From: Oreocharis arfaki
Taxonomy: Eukaryota; Chordata; Aves; Passeriformes; Paramythiidae
Assembly: GCA_013398015.1 (NCBI GenBank)
Contig: VZRR01013741.1
Coordinates: 171,576 to 235,575, forward strand
DNA length: 64,000 bases
Reading direction: 5' to 3'
The notes below the pieces were generated by a model. The model made no database searches. It was not told the origin of the DNA and saw nothing but the letters and a program-made list of their open reading frames with translations. The position numbers and the translations under genes were made by a program. How positions within the stretch are numbered: position 1 is the stretch's first letter; every line of letters begins with the position of its first letter. Below are positions 1-11,800 of this stretch, piece after piece.

Positions 1-630
1 CACAGGCCGACACAAAATGGCGGCATGACCCCACAGCCTGACATAAAATGGCACAGTGACCCCACAGCCTGACACAAAATCGTGGAGTGACCCCACAGCC
101 TGACATAAAATGGCAGACTGACCCCACAGCCTGACATAACATGGTGTAGTGACCCAAGGCCTGCCTCAAAATGCTGGAGTGCTCCATGGCCTGCCTCAAA
201 ATGGCGGAGTAATCCCATGGGCTGATACAACATGGCAGAGTAACCCAGAGCCTGACACAACATGCCAGAGTGACTCCACAACCTGACACAAAACGGTGGA
301 GTGACCCAAGGCCTACCTCAAAACGGCGGAGTGCCCCACAGCCTGATACAAAACGGCGGAGGGCCCCACAGCCNGGCGGAGTGCCCCACAGCCTGATACA
401 AAACGGCGGAGTGCCCCACAGCCTGACGTAAAATGGCAGAGTGACCCCAGGGGTTAACACAAAATGGCGGAGTGACCCCACAGCCTGACACAAAATGGCG
501 GAGTGACCCCACAGCCTGACACAAAATGGCGGAGTGCCCCCACAGCCTGACACAAAATGGCAGAGTGACCCCACAGCCTGACACAAAATGGCGGAGTGAC
601 CCCACAGCCTGTCACAAAATAGCAGACTGT
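1..630. repeat. 31-bp minisatellite, about 20 copies, open at the left edge
   Basis: Tandem copies of a unit resembling CAGCCTGACACAAAATGGCG plus GAGTGACCCCA repeat with a period of 31 bp; starts at 1, 32, 63, 94 and 125 are exactly 31 apart. Some units are variants in which GCCTGACAC becomes GCCTGCCTC (near 150, 180 and 310), and in some AAAATGG has changed to AAAACGG. The last clear unit ends near 630. The array is cut by the window start, so its true length is unknown. A single N at 374 sits inside the array and probably marks a collapsed or unresolved copy. Open frames across it are a by-product of three 31-bp units making 93 bp. Confidence 0.95.
374..374. other. Single ambiguous base inside the minisatellite
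   Basis: The N at 374 interrupts a repeat unit: GCC is followed directly by GGCGGAGTG, which skips most of a unit. This suggests an assembly join rather than a simple miscall, so copy number here is unreliable. Confidence 0.7.
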
Positions 631-3600
631 TTCCCTCCTTTGCCCTTACCCGACATGTCGGACTGTGCCCCTCACCCAAAATGGCGCCGTCTGTCCGTGT
701 GGGCCCCACAGGGACCATCAAAGCACAGCCAGGCCTGGGGAGCCCCAGGGGAGCAGAGCAGAGCAAAGGACACGGCCCCTGTTCTGAGGGCTCCCCTGCC
801 CTGGAGGTAAAGGCAGCTCAGACCATGCTGGGTCCCAGGGTGTTGCCTACATACCTTTCTCCCTCTTTCTTCTCCTACCTTCTCCTCAAAACACACTGTA
901 AACCACACCAAAAAATTCCAGGCAATGCCTTAGCGAGTGCCTTGTTGTGTCTGGGGAAGTTAAAGTTCGGCTAAGTTGAAGTTTACAAAGTTCATGTTTG
1001 CGAAGGGCCTTACTATGGGCGTTGTTTAAAACTTGCCGAGCACCTCATTGCACCTTCATGCTCTGAGCTCTGCAAGTGTGGCGGAGCTTCACAGCCTCAC
1101 GGGCACCCCCTCACACCTCCCAGCGCGGCCCACAGGGAAAGACTGACAGCTCTGGTTTACTCACCACTCCTGGCACTGCCTCCCGCTCCTCTTGACCTGT
1201 AGCTGGAAGAGTGTTTTGTCTCCAAATTTATGTCAAACTAAATAACAACAACGATACAATAACAATAATAACAACAACGACATTACTGGAGATAAAAGTT
1301 TAAAAGTCACTGATGATGTTAAAATTATCTTACCATTAGAAAATTATTTGTGAAGAGCTTTAAAATAAAACTGAGAAAACCTGGAAAAGACAACATCGCT
1401 CTGAAGAATAGGCTGGCCCTCCCGAAGGTATGGCTGTCACTAAAACCAAATCAGAGCTAGTATCCAACCTGCCTTTTCCTTGTGCCCACACAGAATGTGG
1501 AGAAAGCTTGAGACAACTTTAAAAATCTTAAGTAAATGCTCCCCACTGCCACCTACCCAGCCTTCCTCCAGGTCTCTTTTTCAGTGTTTACCTATCAAAC
1601 CTTCCCTGAGATTGGGCACGCAACAGATTTGCAGACGTAAATAAGCTGTGAAATCCTGCTGGGAGAGTGCACGAGCTGCTGAGAGCTCTGCAAACAGAGA
1701 GTGAGGTTTGAGAGCCACGCAGCATCCCCACAAACCACTGTGTCACTGCAGTGAGAAAACAAGTGTTGGGTGAGAGCAGACACTGTATTTTCACATCAAG
1801 AGCATTTCAGCAAAAAACTCAGGAATGCAGCTAAACTGTGACTATTTTCTACCCCATCTAAAGCCAACTTTTGCCCTCTACTAGATCAAAATATCAAATT
1901 CATTGAAAATGTACTGCCACTGTGTACTCTACAAACACTTACTCTTGTGGCACATTTATTTAACACACAGAGAACTGATCCACTGTTCTGCCTTGCACCG
2001 GTTACTTTCAAGGACTCCCATTCTGTCTGAGAAAGAACAGATATAAATAATTATAGAATAAAATGTTGTCAGAGAATAATGTTCTCTGGCTGCTTTGGCC
2101 CAATGAAAGCCAAAGCCACCATAAAACCTTCAGGGAAAAGGGCAACAATTAATTTTGTGAGGATAACACTCTATCACACTGCCTTGATGCTATTAGGCCA
2201 AAATAAATGAATATCTTAGTCTCTCTATATATAGTTTAACTTATACACCTAATTTTGGTCTTTTAAAAATTACCTTGGAAAATGAAATGTATTTCCTCAC
2301 AGATATGAATTTTATATATCACATTTTGGAGTGTAATATCTGAAGATGTTATTCTCATTTCTTTTAAAGAAATCAATGGCACATTTTTTAAAAAGTGAGA
2401 CTTTAGAGAACATTTGAGTTCCTGATTACTCACTGGATAGCGTGGATGTGAAGAAAAGCTAGACAGATTTCTAAGAAATTAATTAGTCATCTGGAGGACC
2501 ACACAGCATGAAAAATAATGGTGACAACATTAAACACTTACGCAGATACACACCATCCTTTTACAATTATTATTTACATGCAATTATCCAAGAAGTCCAT
2601 TTCAGTGCTCTCTGCAGCATATTCGCTGCAGAAGTAACTCTAAGAGCTGCCTGACTTTATTCTGTGTTTCGTTAATGGCAGCTTTATTTTGCTTTACAGC
2701 TATAAGTAAGCAGGGTGGGTGGGTTTTGGCAGTATATACCTGCACTTAGTTGCCTTTTGAAAAGGTCAGGGGGTGCTGGAGTGCTGGACAGTTGGATTTC
2801 ATTCAGATTTCTGTGTGCACTGATTTTAGGAATGCTCAATTTTTCAACCATATTCCATCTATATAATTTCTGAGTCAAGAGACACACTGCTGAAAAGCAA
2901 GCTTATTTGAAATTTTACCACAATATGTTATAGCCATTCAACAAATGAATAATCAATTTTACTTAACATAATTCATCTTGAAGCTTATATGTGTGCGTGC
3001 ATTTTATCAATTACCACACTTCACCAGGAATGTGCAGCCAGTCCATGCATCCATCATCCATGCAGACACCTTGGAAAAGGGCAAACTTTGAAGCATGTCT
3101 CAAATGATATACGTATTGGGAGAAGAAATTCTGTTTCAGAAGCAAAATGTCATAAAACATCCCTGCACCAAAAATAATAGTAATAAAACAGCTTACTTGA
3201 GTTTGTTTAAAATAAACTAGGCCAGAATTGCTATCTTGGATGCAAAAAAAGAGGCAGACTACTTTTATGAATGCCATAAAAATAAACTATTTTAATAGGT
3301 ACATAAATAAAAGGTTTGAAGTAGAATTTTTCCCCCAAACATCAAGATGGTCTAGCTTCTGTAGAGAAACTGAACAATATTCACATGACTCCTAAATTAA
3401 ATAAACCCTTTGTTACATTCAAAACCACTAGAGGCAAATACATAATGCAGTGACGCACCTGAATTGTTCTCCTTCCTCATCCTAGCAGTGTATACAGTAT
3501 TTCCTTGGTTTACAGTACTCTGAGGATATGGATCTGTTAAATAAACTCTGCATGACAGGCTGGAAATAAAATTTAAAAAATCAAAGTTAAAAGAACCCAA

Positions 3601-4419
3601 ACAACCCCGGCACCCACAGGGGTACCTTGCTTCAGGCAGGAAGTTTTAACGGAAGAGAAATAAGAATTGTGCTGTAAAATAAATTATATCTTTTACATAT
3701 TGTTGTACAGTTATCTTAAAATGTTTAAATATTACATTCACGTTGGCGATGTGTTTTTGTCTATGCCTGTAATAAATTACACGTGGCGTGTGCTCGCTGG
3801 TTGGGTGCTTTACTGCAAATAGGGGGAGCTCAGCATAGCTAGGAAATGTTAAAAATATTTCAGATTTATTTAAGATGGACAAAATCTAATTTAAAGCAGC
3901 TTTCCTCCTATCATGCCCCCCTCCCCAGCACCTCTAGAACGTTACCCTGATGGCTTCAGTTTTTGCTGTGCTGTATCAAAACATGTCATAGGTTGGTGAC
4001 TAACACTTACTGACCCATAGAGGTCCTCAGGTTTTGTTTTTCCTTTCTCCCTCTGAACCATCTCTCAGTTTGAGAATATCTACCAGCAACATCTCCATGC
4101 TCTCCAGAGATTCCAGCTATTTAAGGCAAGGAACCATTGTTTGTCCATCAAAGCTAAGTTTCCCGAAACAAGATGTTATCGCTGTTGTTATCTGGAATGT
4201 GTCGGTGATGGGTGAAGACCACTCATCCTGTGGAGGAAAAAGTCTGTCACATGGTCACTCAGAGTGTTAAGGTATCTTGTGCTGGTGAAATCAGAGACAA
4301 AATTAAAAGATGACAACTTTCATCTGTAGTGCAGAACTGGCATTTCTAGTCTATTCCATCAGAAGTTCAAGAAGTTGGGCCAGGCTGACTCAGACCTGGC
4401 CAAGGAGCCTGCTTAGAGT
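631..4419 (-). other. ARSJ: 3' flank of ARSJ, including its probable 3' UTR
   Basis: No coding sequence is supported here. The part next to the stop codon must contain the ARSJ 3' UTR, since the stop lies in the terminal exon. On the minus strand AATAAA hexamers occur near 3865-3870, 2683-2688, 2656-2661 and 1955-1960. Which one is used cannot be told from sequence alone. An AAC/AAT-rich simple stretch lies at 1241-1281. A single AAAATGGCGCC near 680 resembles the core of the neighbouring minisatellite. Confidence 0.6.
1241..1281. repeat. AAC/AAT-rich simple sequence
   Basis: Imperfect repeats of AAC and AAT trinucleotides run for about 40 bp. This is low-complexity sequence with no other evident role. 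Confidence 0.8.
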
Positions 4420-5821
4420 TTACCCACCAGCAAGACGTGACCGGCAATGAAACGACTGCCCCTTTTTCCGATTTCCCTTTTTCTTATTCTTGCTCTTCTG
4501 CTGCTTATTCGCACCTTTGCTTTTATCTGATTTCTTTTTCTTTTCGTCCTCCTTAAACCACGGCCCCCAGACTCCCCCATTGAGCTTGGGGTTACTGCGA
4601 GGGTCCTTGGGCGGGTAGCGGACGGGCACCGCCGTCTTGTTGAACTGCGAGAGCCTCCGCAGCAGCTGCTTCACCACCTCTGGGTGCCTGGCAGACAGGT
4701 CCACGCGCTCGTAGGGGTCGGCCGTGATGTTGAAGAGCCACACGGTTTTCCCGGCTGACCAGGAGACGCGCTCGTTGTGCCAGCGGTTGGGACCCGCGTT
4801 GCTGAAGGCCTGCGGAGGCACCCAGTCGCTGTATCCCGGGTTTCCCGTCAGCAGTTTCCAGTGATTCACTCTGATGGCAGACTGGATGGCAGTGTTCCAG
4901 ATCCCATAGCCGGCGGCCCAGGAGCCGTTCTTGGCTTTGGTGTAGATCGGGTCGATGTTGTGCAGGATGTCCACCCGTGGGGAACGCCTGCCCTCGCTGA
5001 TGGTCTCCCACACATCGTAGCCATCCAGCTGGATGTCTTCATCGATCTGCCCCTCCGCCAGGGTGATCAGCGTGGGGAACCAGTCCGTGATGTGCACCAG
5101 CTCCTTGCACACAGACCCTTTGTTTTTCAGGAGGGGGCTGTGCACAAACCCGACAGCGCGGATACCTCCTTCCCAATAGGTGCCTTTGCTTCCTCGGAGA
5201 GGCCAGTTACTGCCTCCAGCCATTGGCTGCCCACCGTTATCAGAAGAATAAATGATAATGCTGTTCTCATAGTAGCCATACTTCCTCAGAGCAAGGGTCA
5301 CGTTGTTTATGGCCTCATCCAAGCAGGCCAGCATGGCTGCGTACCGCCGCCTGTTGATGTTGTTTATCGAGCGGTAATGTTCAAAATACCTGCCCGGCGC
5401 CTGAAGAGGCGAATGGACAGCTTGGTAGGCAATATACAGGAATATGGGTTTCCTGGGGTTATGAGAAGCCAGGATCTGCTGCACTTTCTGCGTGTACATC
5501 TGTGTGGAGTAGATGCCGGTGTCGTGGTCCCAGGCGGCGTTGTCGTTCTCGTACAGGTCATAGCCGCATATCCCGGGGCTGTCGCACTTGAAGTGGGTGT
5601 AGTAGTCGCCGCTGCCCAGGAGCGAGCCGAAGAAGGAGTCAAACCCCCTCTGTGTGGGCATGCACTCCCTGCGGTAGAACCCCAGGTGCCACTTGCCCAC
5701 CATGTGCGTGGAGTACCCGACCTCCTTGAGCTTCTGAGGTAGCGTGACGTTATCCAGAGGTAAGCAGTTGGGCTGCGTCGGCCGGATGATGGAGTGCTGC
5801 AGCCCCGTGTGGATCTGGTAC
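4420..5821 (-). CDS. ARSJ: Arylsulfatase J, coding exon 2 (last base of codon 123 to stop, residues 124-589)
   Basis: This terminal exon holds most of the sulfatase domain. It starts with a G that completes Lys123, followed by YQIHTGLQHSIIRP, the usual sequence after the sulfatase signature. The second family motif, GKWHLG, gives Lys166 and His168. His259 lies in AVHSP, Asp317-Asn318 in SSDNGG, and Lys335 in LRGSKGTYWEGG. With Asp74, Asp75, Cys112 and Arg116 of exon 1 this completes the ten active-site positions known from arylsulfatase B, so the enzyme looks catalytically intact. N-glycosylation sequons are at Asn147, 296, 421, 487 and 517. Residues 546-576 form a strongly basic tail rich in lysine, also typical of ARSJ. 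The joined protein is 589 residues, close to the roughly 600 of mammalian ARSJ. No frameshift or internal stop is present. The TAA stop occupies 4420-4422. The two-coding-exon structure is that of ARSI and ARSJ, unlike the many exons of ARSB. Confidence 0.96.
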
Positions 5822-5846
5822 CTGGAGGTGGGAGGAGACAGGCATC
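5822..5846 (-). other. ARSJ: ARSJ exon 2 splice acceptor and pyrimidine tract
   Basis: On the minus strand a run of C and T (CCTGTCTCCTCCCACCTCCAG) precedes the exon. The AG occupies 5823-5822, and exon 2 starts with G at 5821. The join restores Lys123-Tyr124 in frame. A possible branch-point CTGAT lies just upstream. Confidence 0.92.
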
Positions 5847-8800
5847 AGGCTGGTGGAGGAAATGCTCAGGTGCAGGGACACCCTGATCCTAACAGAAAAT
5901 ATCCCTATGCATGCCACAGCCTTCTCTGGAAATATTTCAGAGTGCTTGTGTGTGCTGCTTTCAAAAACCAGCTTGGTCACACTATCAAATCTTTCCTTGC
6001 CTCACTGCTGGATGAAAAGTTTCCCTCCATGATCTGAGCTACTCAAAATACCTACAAGTACAAGAGCACAGGTACTTTGAGGCACCCTTTTTTCCTCCAC
6101 ATGTCTCCATTTAACAATGACTACAGAAAATTACGTGGATAAATACAATTTTTACAGTGCCTCGTAATTCGCTAGCGGTGAACGTATCTACAGCATATAT
6201 AAAAATGCTGGGCTTTGAGCGTGTAAGAGCAGTCTGTTTAAAGGATGGGATAATAAATTCTGCAGTGCAGTACAGGCTATGTGTAAAGAATACATATGGT
6301 CTCCATATGATTAGAAAATGAATCCAGAACAGGCACCAGTAAGCACCAAAAATCAAGGGCAAATATATTTATATCAGTTTGACACTAAAAATTAGAATGT
6401 AACAGCAGACAGTAAACCAAAGACAACTTCTCTCTGAGTGTGAGAATAGGTTCCATTCTCAGCCATGCACAGAACAGCCAGGTCCACCAATACTGCATAT
6501 CTCCCCCCAAACCACTTTATATTAATTTGTGGTTGCAGGAGTTGGGGTTTCTTGACACATTCTGCTGGTGTTGCCAATCTGATTGGCCTCCTGAGTTATC
6601 TAGAAAATTAAAACCATTAGGCTCTGCCTGTCCATAAATAACTTAAAGCCTGCTTTCATAGGAGGGCTTCCTGGCCAAGATCTTCGAAGGCGCCATGGCT
6701 GTCTTTAATGGCTGGCAATCTGTAAGGATTGTGTAACTCCCATTTAATTCTGGAGCTAATTTCCACGGAACCAGAAGCTCCGGGCTCACTAATTGCCTGC
6801 AGAAGCTCCGGGTGTTGTGCTGCTCTGGACCCAGCGTGCTGCAGCGCTGCTGCTGTGCTCTGCCCCCCTGGCCCCTCTGCACAGCATTGTCTCGGGGACC
6901 AGGCTGGGGACCTGGAGCCCTGCCACCCAATTGTCCCCAAACTCACAGGCTGGTGCTGACAATGCAGGAGATGCTGCAGGAGGGAGTTAAAGCACACCCC
7001 AAAAATAATGGGTTTCTGGGATCTACACTTGGCTTTTGTAAAAGAAATGTCATGCACACACAAGTCCCACATCCTTCCCATGGCTCAGCTGCAATAATCT
7101 CCTCTTAAAACAGGTAAGCTACAACTAGGAAAGGCATGCAGTGCCCCATACTTCAGCTCATTCCGTGTTTGGGACTCCTCAGGGAACTATGTCCACAAGG
7201 CATTTCATTTCCTTCCCCTGCTCTTTTCTGCGCCTTGTTAAATCCTTTCAGTAAATTCCCATTTTTTGATCCAACTGGAAAAGTCCTTGTCCCCACCCGG
7301 CTATTTTAGTCAATAGTTTCTGCTTTCTTAACTCTGACAGCCCCCTCAATCACAAGGTCAGCCCGCAGTCCCAGCTGGGCAGTTTCTCCCCTAATAAGAT
7401 CATTTTGCTGGAAGTCAGGATTTTTGCTAAAGGGATCCTGTTGTGACAGAGACCCTTCCACCCTTCTCCTCTAGAAACTGCGAAATTGGGCCTGAGTGGA
7501 ACAGGCCACAGAATCTGCAAAACACTGCAAACCAATTTGCCTCTCGGCAACGCCTACACAGGAAACATGACAGTCACACTATGTTAATTCCCATCAAAAA
7601 TTCCTAAAACACCATGCAGATTCCCCAGCGAGGGCTTTTCAACTAGAGAACCAAGCATGAAATCCCTACACTGTTGATCTGACAAATACCGAACCAAAAA
7701 ATACCAAGAATTAGCCTCAGTCATACAGGCATTAAGCGCTGCATCTTGTTTCAGCAGTGCCCTCAGGAAGTTATTCAATATGCTGGCAACAACGCACATA
7801 TAACATATATCCACCTATATGTGCATATATTCCCTGCTGCTGCCTCTCTGCAGGAGACTTTGGTGTGTTTCCCAGATGTGTGTGTGTCTGTGTGCTATTT
7901 TTGGCATGGCTGTTCTTCAGAATATACCTATAGGCACACAAAGAGACACGCATTTTTATACTCATACATGTAAAAAAGGGATCTGCAAACCAATACATTT
8001 TAAGTCAAAATATTTCAAGTGTAGAAATCTTTCCAAGAAATATCAACCTCTCATTTCAGAAGATTGTTCACTACTACAAAAATGGTCAAGATTTGTTCAC
8101 TTTTCTGCACGACATGCCTTTCTAATTGATCGATTATGTGCCAGTATTTCTTTTTCAGTGAAAGTATTTCATTTTCAAAAGACTTCCAGAGCACTTATAG
8201 GAAAGCAAAGTAATCTGAGCAAAAGACAGTGATGATATGGAAGCAAATGGCATTAACAGCAACAGGAAAAGTGTCTCAAAACGACTGTTTTGAAACTGTT
8301 TTTATACCGTGCAAGAGGAAAAAAAACTGAACCAGGCAAAGCATAAAGGGATTAAGAGGCAGATGCTGATTTTGGGGGAGTTGTCTAGCAGATAAAGTCA
8401 TGAGCTCACCAACTGCCATGAAATGTCTGTGAGATACATCCTATAGATTTCATCACTTCCATTTTTTAGAATAAATTGGTTGAATTTAATCCCAAATGCA
8501 GAAAGCAAGTTAGGACTACGAATAGTCTGGAATTCATTATTACAATCTCAGCACTCGTAACCAGTCAAATCGAAGCAAATGCTGACAGGCCACAGAATCT
8601 AATTTCATAATTTTTTAGACTTTGACCTTCATGGGCATTATTTACATAAAGGCAATAAACTGGTCAGAGTCTGTATAAAAGTAGAGGTTCAAAACCTAGG
8701 AATATTTTATATGCATATGCTATGCTCTCCTTCTCCCTACTCCTCCGAGCTTCTGCATCATAGGTGTCTCCTTTAGAATACCTGAAATTTGAAATTTGAA

Positions 8801-11800
8801 GAACAAGGAACTAATTAAAATCTGTGTGAAATGTTCAGCTAATAAGATGCACATTGAAAATTAATTCCTCCTTGCTACACAGAGATGGCTCTTCTTGGTG
8901 CATTTTCTACTCTTGTTTTTGTTTTCCTGGTGTGTTGTTCAGATGTTCACAGTAAACCCACTGTGATAAGTGTTGCAGCCAAGGCAGCTGCTCGGTGCTG
9001 GCTCACTGACACACTGAGCTGTTTTCTTGTTTGTAGGGGTAACTTTAAAGCAACGGCCTCCCTCTGGGAGCCTCCTCATGACTTCACAGCCCTTTGCTTC
9101 TTGGATGCTCAGAGAAACATTTCAGAGGGTTCTTAAAATAAATAAATAAGCAAATAAATCCTCCCTCCTGAAAGTGAGCTCACGACACCCCTTTCCAACA
9201 CAAGCTCCTTTCCTATTTTAATTTAGAGTGACATAAAGCTCAAGCAGTGGCTTTCACATCACTCCTACCTCCAGTCTCAAGGTGCAGAGCTCATTAAGTT
9301 GCTGAAGGTCAACTGTACATTGAAGTGCTGGAGTGTTATGGATGTGAAGCATCACAGGCACACTGAAGTCAATGAGACCCGAGCCCGAGGAACGTGTTAA
9401 CATGGGGAGGCTGCATTTCCCCTTCTGATGCCCTCAGTAGTGCTGAATTAGCTTCCAGTTCTCAGCTGCAGAGCAGGAGATCGGTGACAGAATCTGTGCA
9501 CATTTTCACTGCTATTCCCCCGCAGCAGAGAGCAGGACTGAAGGTCTGTGGAGGGGAAGATTCTCCTGGCACGCCTCACATCCCCTGTGCAGCCTTGCAC
9601 ACATGTAGGCCAAACCAGCTTTCCTTAAAAAATCTTTCCCTGAGGAGTTTTCTATTGAGTGTTTTCCCCCCTAACTTCAGGGTGGGTTCTGCACAGAGGA
9701 AGAAGCTGGGATGTTTCTAATTTCATAATGTGCATGTACAACACTATTGATTTCAAGCTCTCACAATTTTTCAATACTGCATTAGTTGTCTTCAAACTGA
9801 GATTCTTTTAAGGCTCGCTGAAGATTAACAAAGAAGCTCAGTTGGAAGTTTCTAATTTCAGGAACTTTTGATTGCATAACTCTAGTTAGCACATGTGGAA
9901 AACGTATTTCTATTATGCTTGCATAGCTCAGGATATGTTGAAAAAAAAAATCTCAATTTTTAAGATAATAAACTCTAGTCTAGGATTTAGAAAAGAATAT
10001 TTTAAATAAAAACCCCACATGTGCCGGGAGTTGCACAGAGAGTGACACCACTGAGGTCTGCATGCTACATAAATTAAAAGGATCATTACTGATGATTGTG
10101 CATTTCCTTCTTAAAAATAATAAAATACAACAAGCAGATACCAGTCTAGAATGTAGATTTAGGGGTTACTACAGAACAGTCTTTGACATCTTATCTGAAA
10201 CTATTTGTGTAACACAACAGCTAAAATAGAGGAATTCCAGGTCAGTGAAAAATGGAGAAATCTGCGATTTTGGGGGCTCCCAGTCCTCAGAGGTCCAACT
10301 CACCGGGGAGAAAACCCCAACATTCTACTTGTCACCAGCAAATCATCAGAAGCAGGATGCAATCACCAGTAAGAGAAAACAGAGACAATGAAGATATTTT
10401 TATAGTGGACTCAGGCTTTGGCACGGAGCCCTCAGGCCCTACATGTTTGAAAAATCTGTTATTTTGGGCAGGGATGTTTGCTCTGAGTCACCTCAAAGCT
10501 GTTCTGAGTTCTGTAAGGTGCTTGTGAGGGAAACAGGAGATGTTCAGGAGCTCTTCTGCTTTCAGTCTTCCACCCAGGCTGGTGAAGAGCAGGGCAGGGG
10601 GATGCCAATCATGGGCATGTTGGATACGGACCAGCGTGAAAGAATCACACAGAAATGACTCTGCAGCAACAATATCTGCCATAAAAACTAAATGTTTCAT
10701 GCTGCATATGCTGAGGTTTTTAAAACTAAACTCAGAGCAAAGCTGGAAAAGGGGTGGGCTGATCCAGGAGACACTGGGGTGGAGGGTAGAGCTGAGCTGA
10801 TTTAAATGAGATGCAAATAAAGCCATCACAGCCTGACATGAATTGCTGCCAAGCCAGTCCCTTCAGACTGATGACAACAAAGCCAGAGTGCGTAGCCAAA
10901 GTGCTTCTCTCTCACTGCTATCAAGTCAATTTCCTGATAAGCAAAATGTTTTCTAAATGTTCATGTCCTTCTTATTTCCATTCTTTTCCTAACTTAGCGA
11001 CTGATGACTTGACTTGACAAAGTCTTGACTTTGCTGATTTCCAACTGCCAAGCTCCCATGAGAGCCAAAGCAGGCAGTGGCACCTCGGCACTCCTTAGGG
11101 CAGCACATTTGAGTCTCTGCTCCAGACAAGATCATGTTAAACTAAGTCTCATCTATCCCATTTCTTCAGTGTTTACAGCCCGTGGCAACTGTGTGTAATC
11201 CCACGGGATACACTTCTAAATGCCAGCATAAAAGTTTCATGCAACATAGTCTGCTCAGAGCCTATCCCAAGGAGCCCTGAGCCTACACTATGTAAGTGCA
11301 TAGTTCAGCATTCAAAAATAGCAGAAAAATACAATTTCCTACATTGAATCTATCATACATTATCTATCATTTAACTGTTTTTATCTTCTGGCTGATGACT
11401 TTGGAATTTTGGGGGAAGGTGGGTTATGAGTGTAAACGGATGAGAGAAGACAATGCCACATTAAAGACTAAATGCAAATTCCAAACCTTCACAGACTTTC
11501 ACTCTGTCAGCCCACACAAATCAAACCTGAAGTGTTCACTCAGATATACACATGCATTCATTACATCCTCAGCTCTATTCCTTGAATTTTATGTGCTTGT
11601 AAATCAGAGCAGGAGCAGTATTTACTTCTAAACCAAGTGTTTACATAAAAAATCTAACTCACTTTATTTACTGTTTTATCACTCTGGCAATGCTATTGCA
11701 AATACGTCATTTCGAAGATTCTGTATCTTGCCCTACTTTCAAGTTTTTCATTGTTGTTTTTAAATCAGCTAAGGCGCCTCCATCAAATTCAAGAAAAGAA

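Noticed and set aside
318..605. Repetitive frame on the minus strand in the minisatellite
   Set aside because: Three 31-bp units make 93 bp, so a stop-free array gives a repetitive peptide automatically. The frame also crosses an N.
4777..5742. A 321-codon open frame on the plus strand across ARSJ exon 2
   Set aside because: It lies antisense to a well-supported, conserved exon with GC-rich codon use, which commonly leaves the opposite strand open. The translation resembles no family I know.
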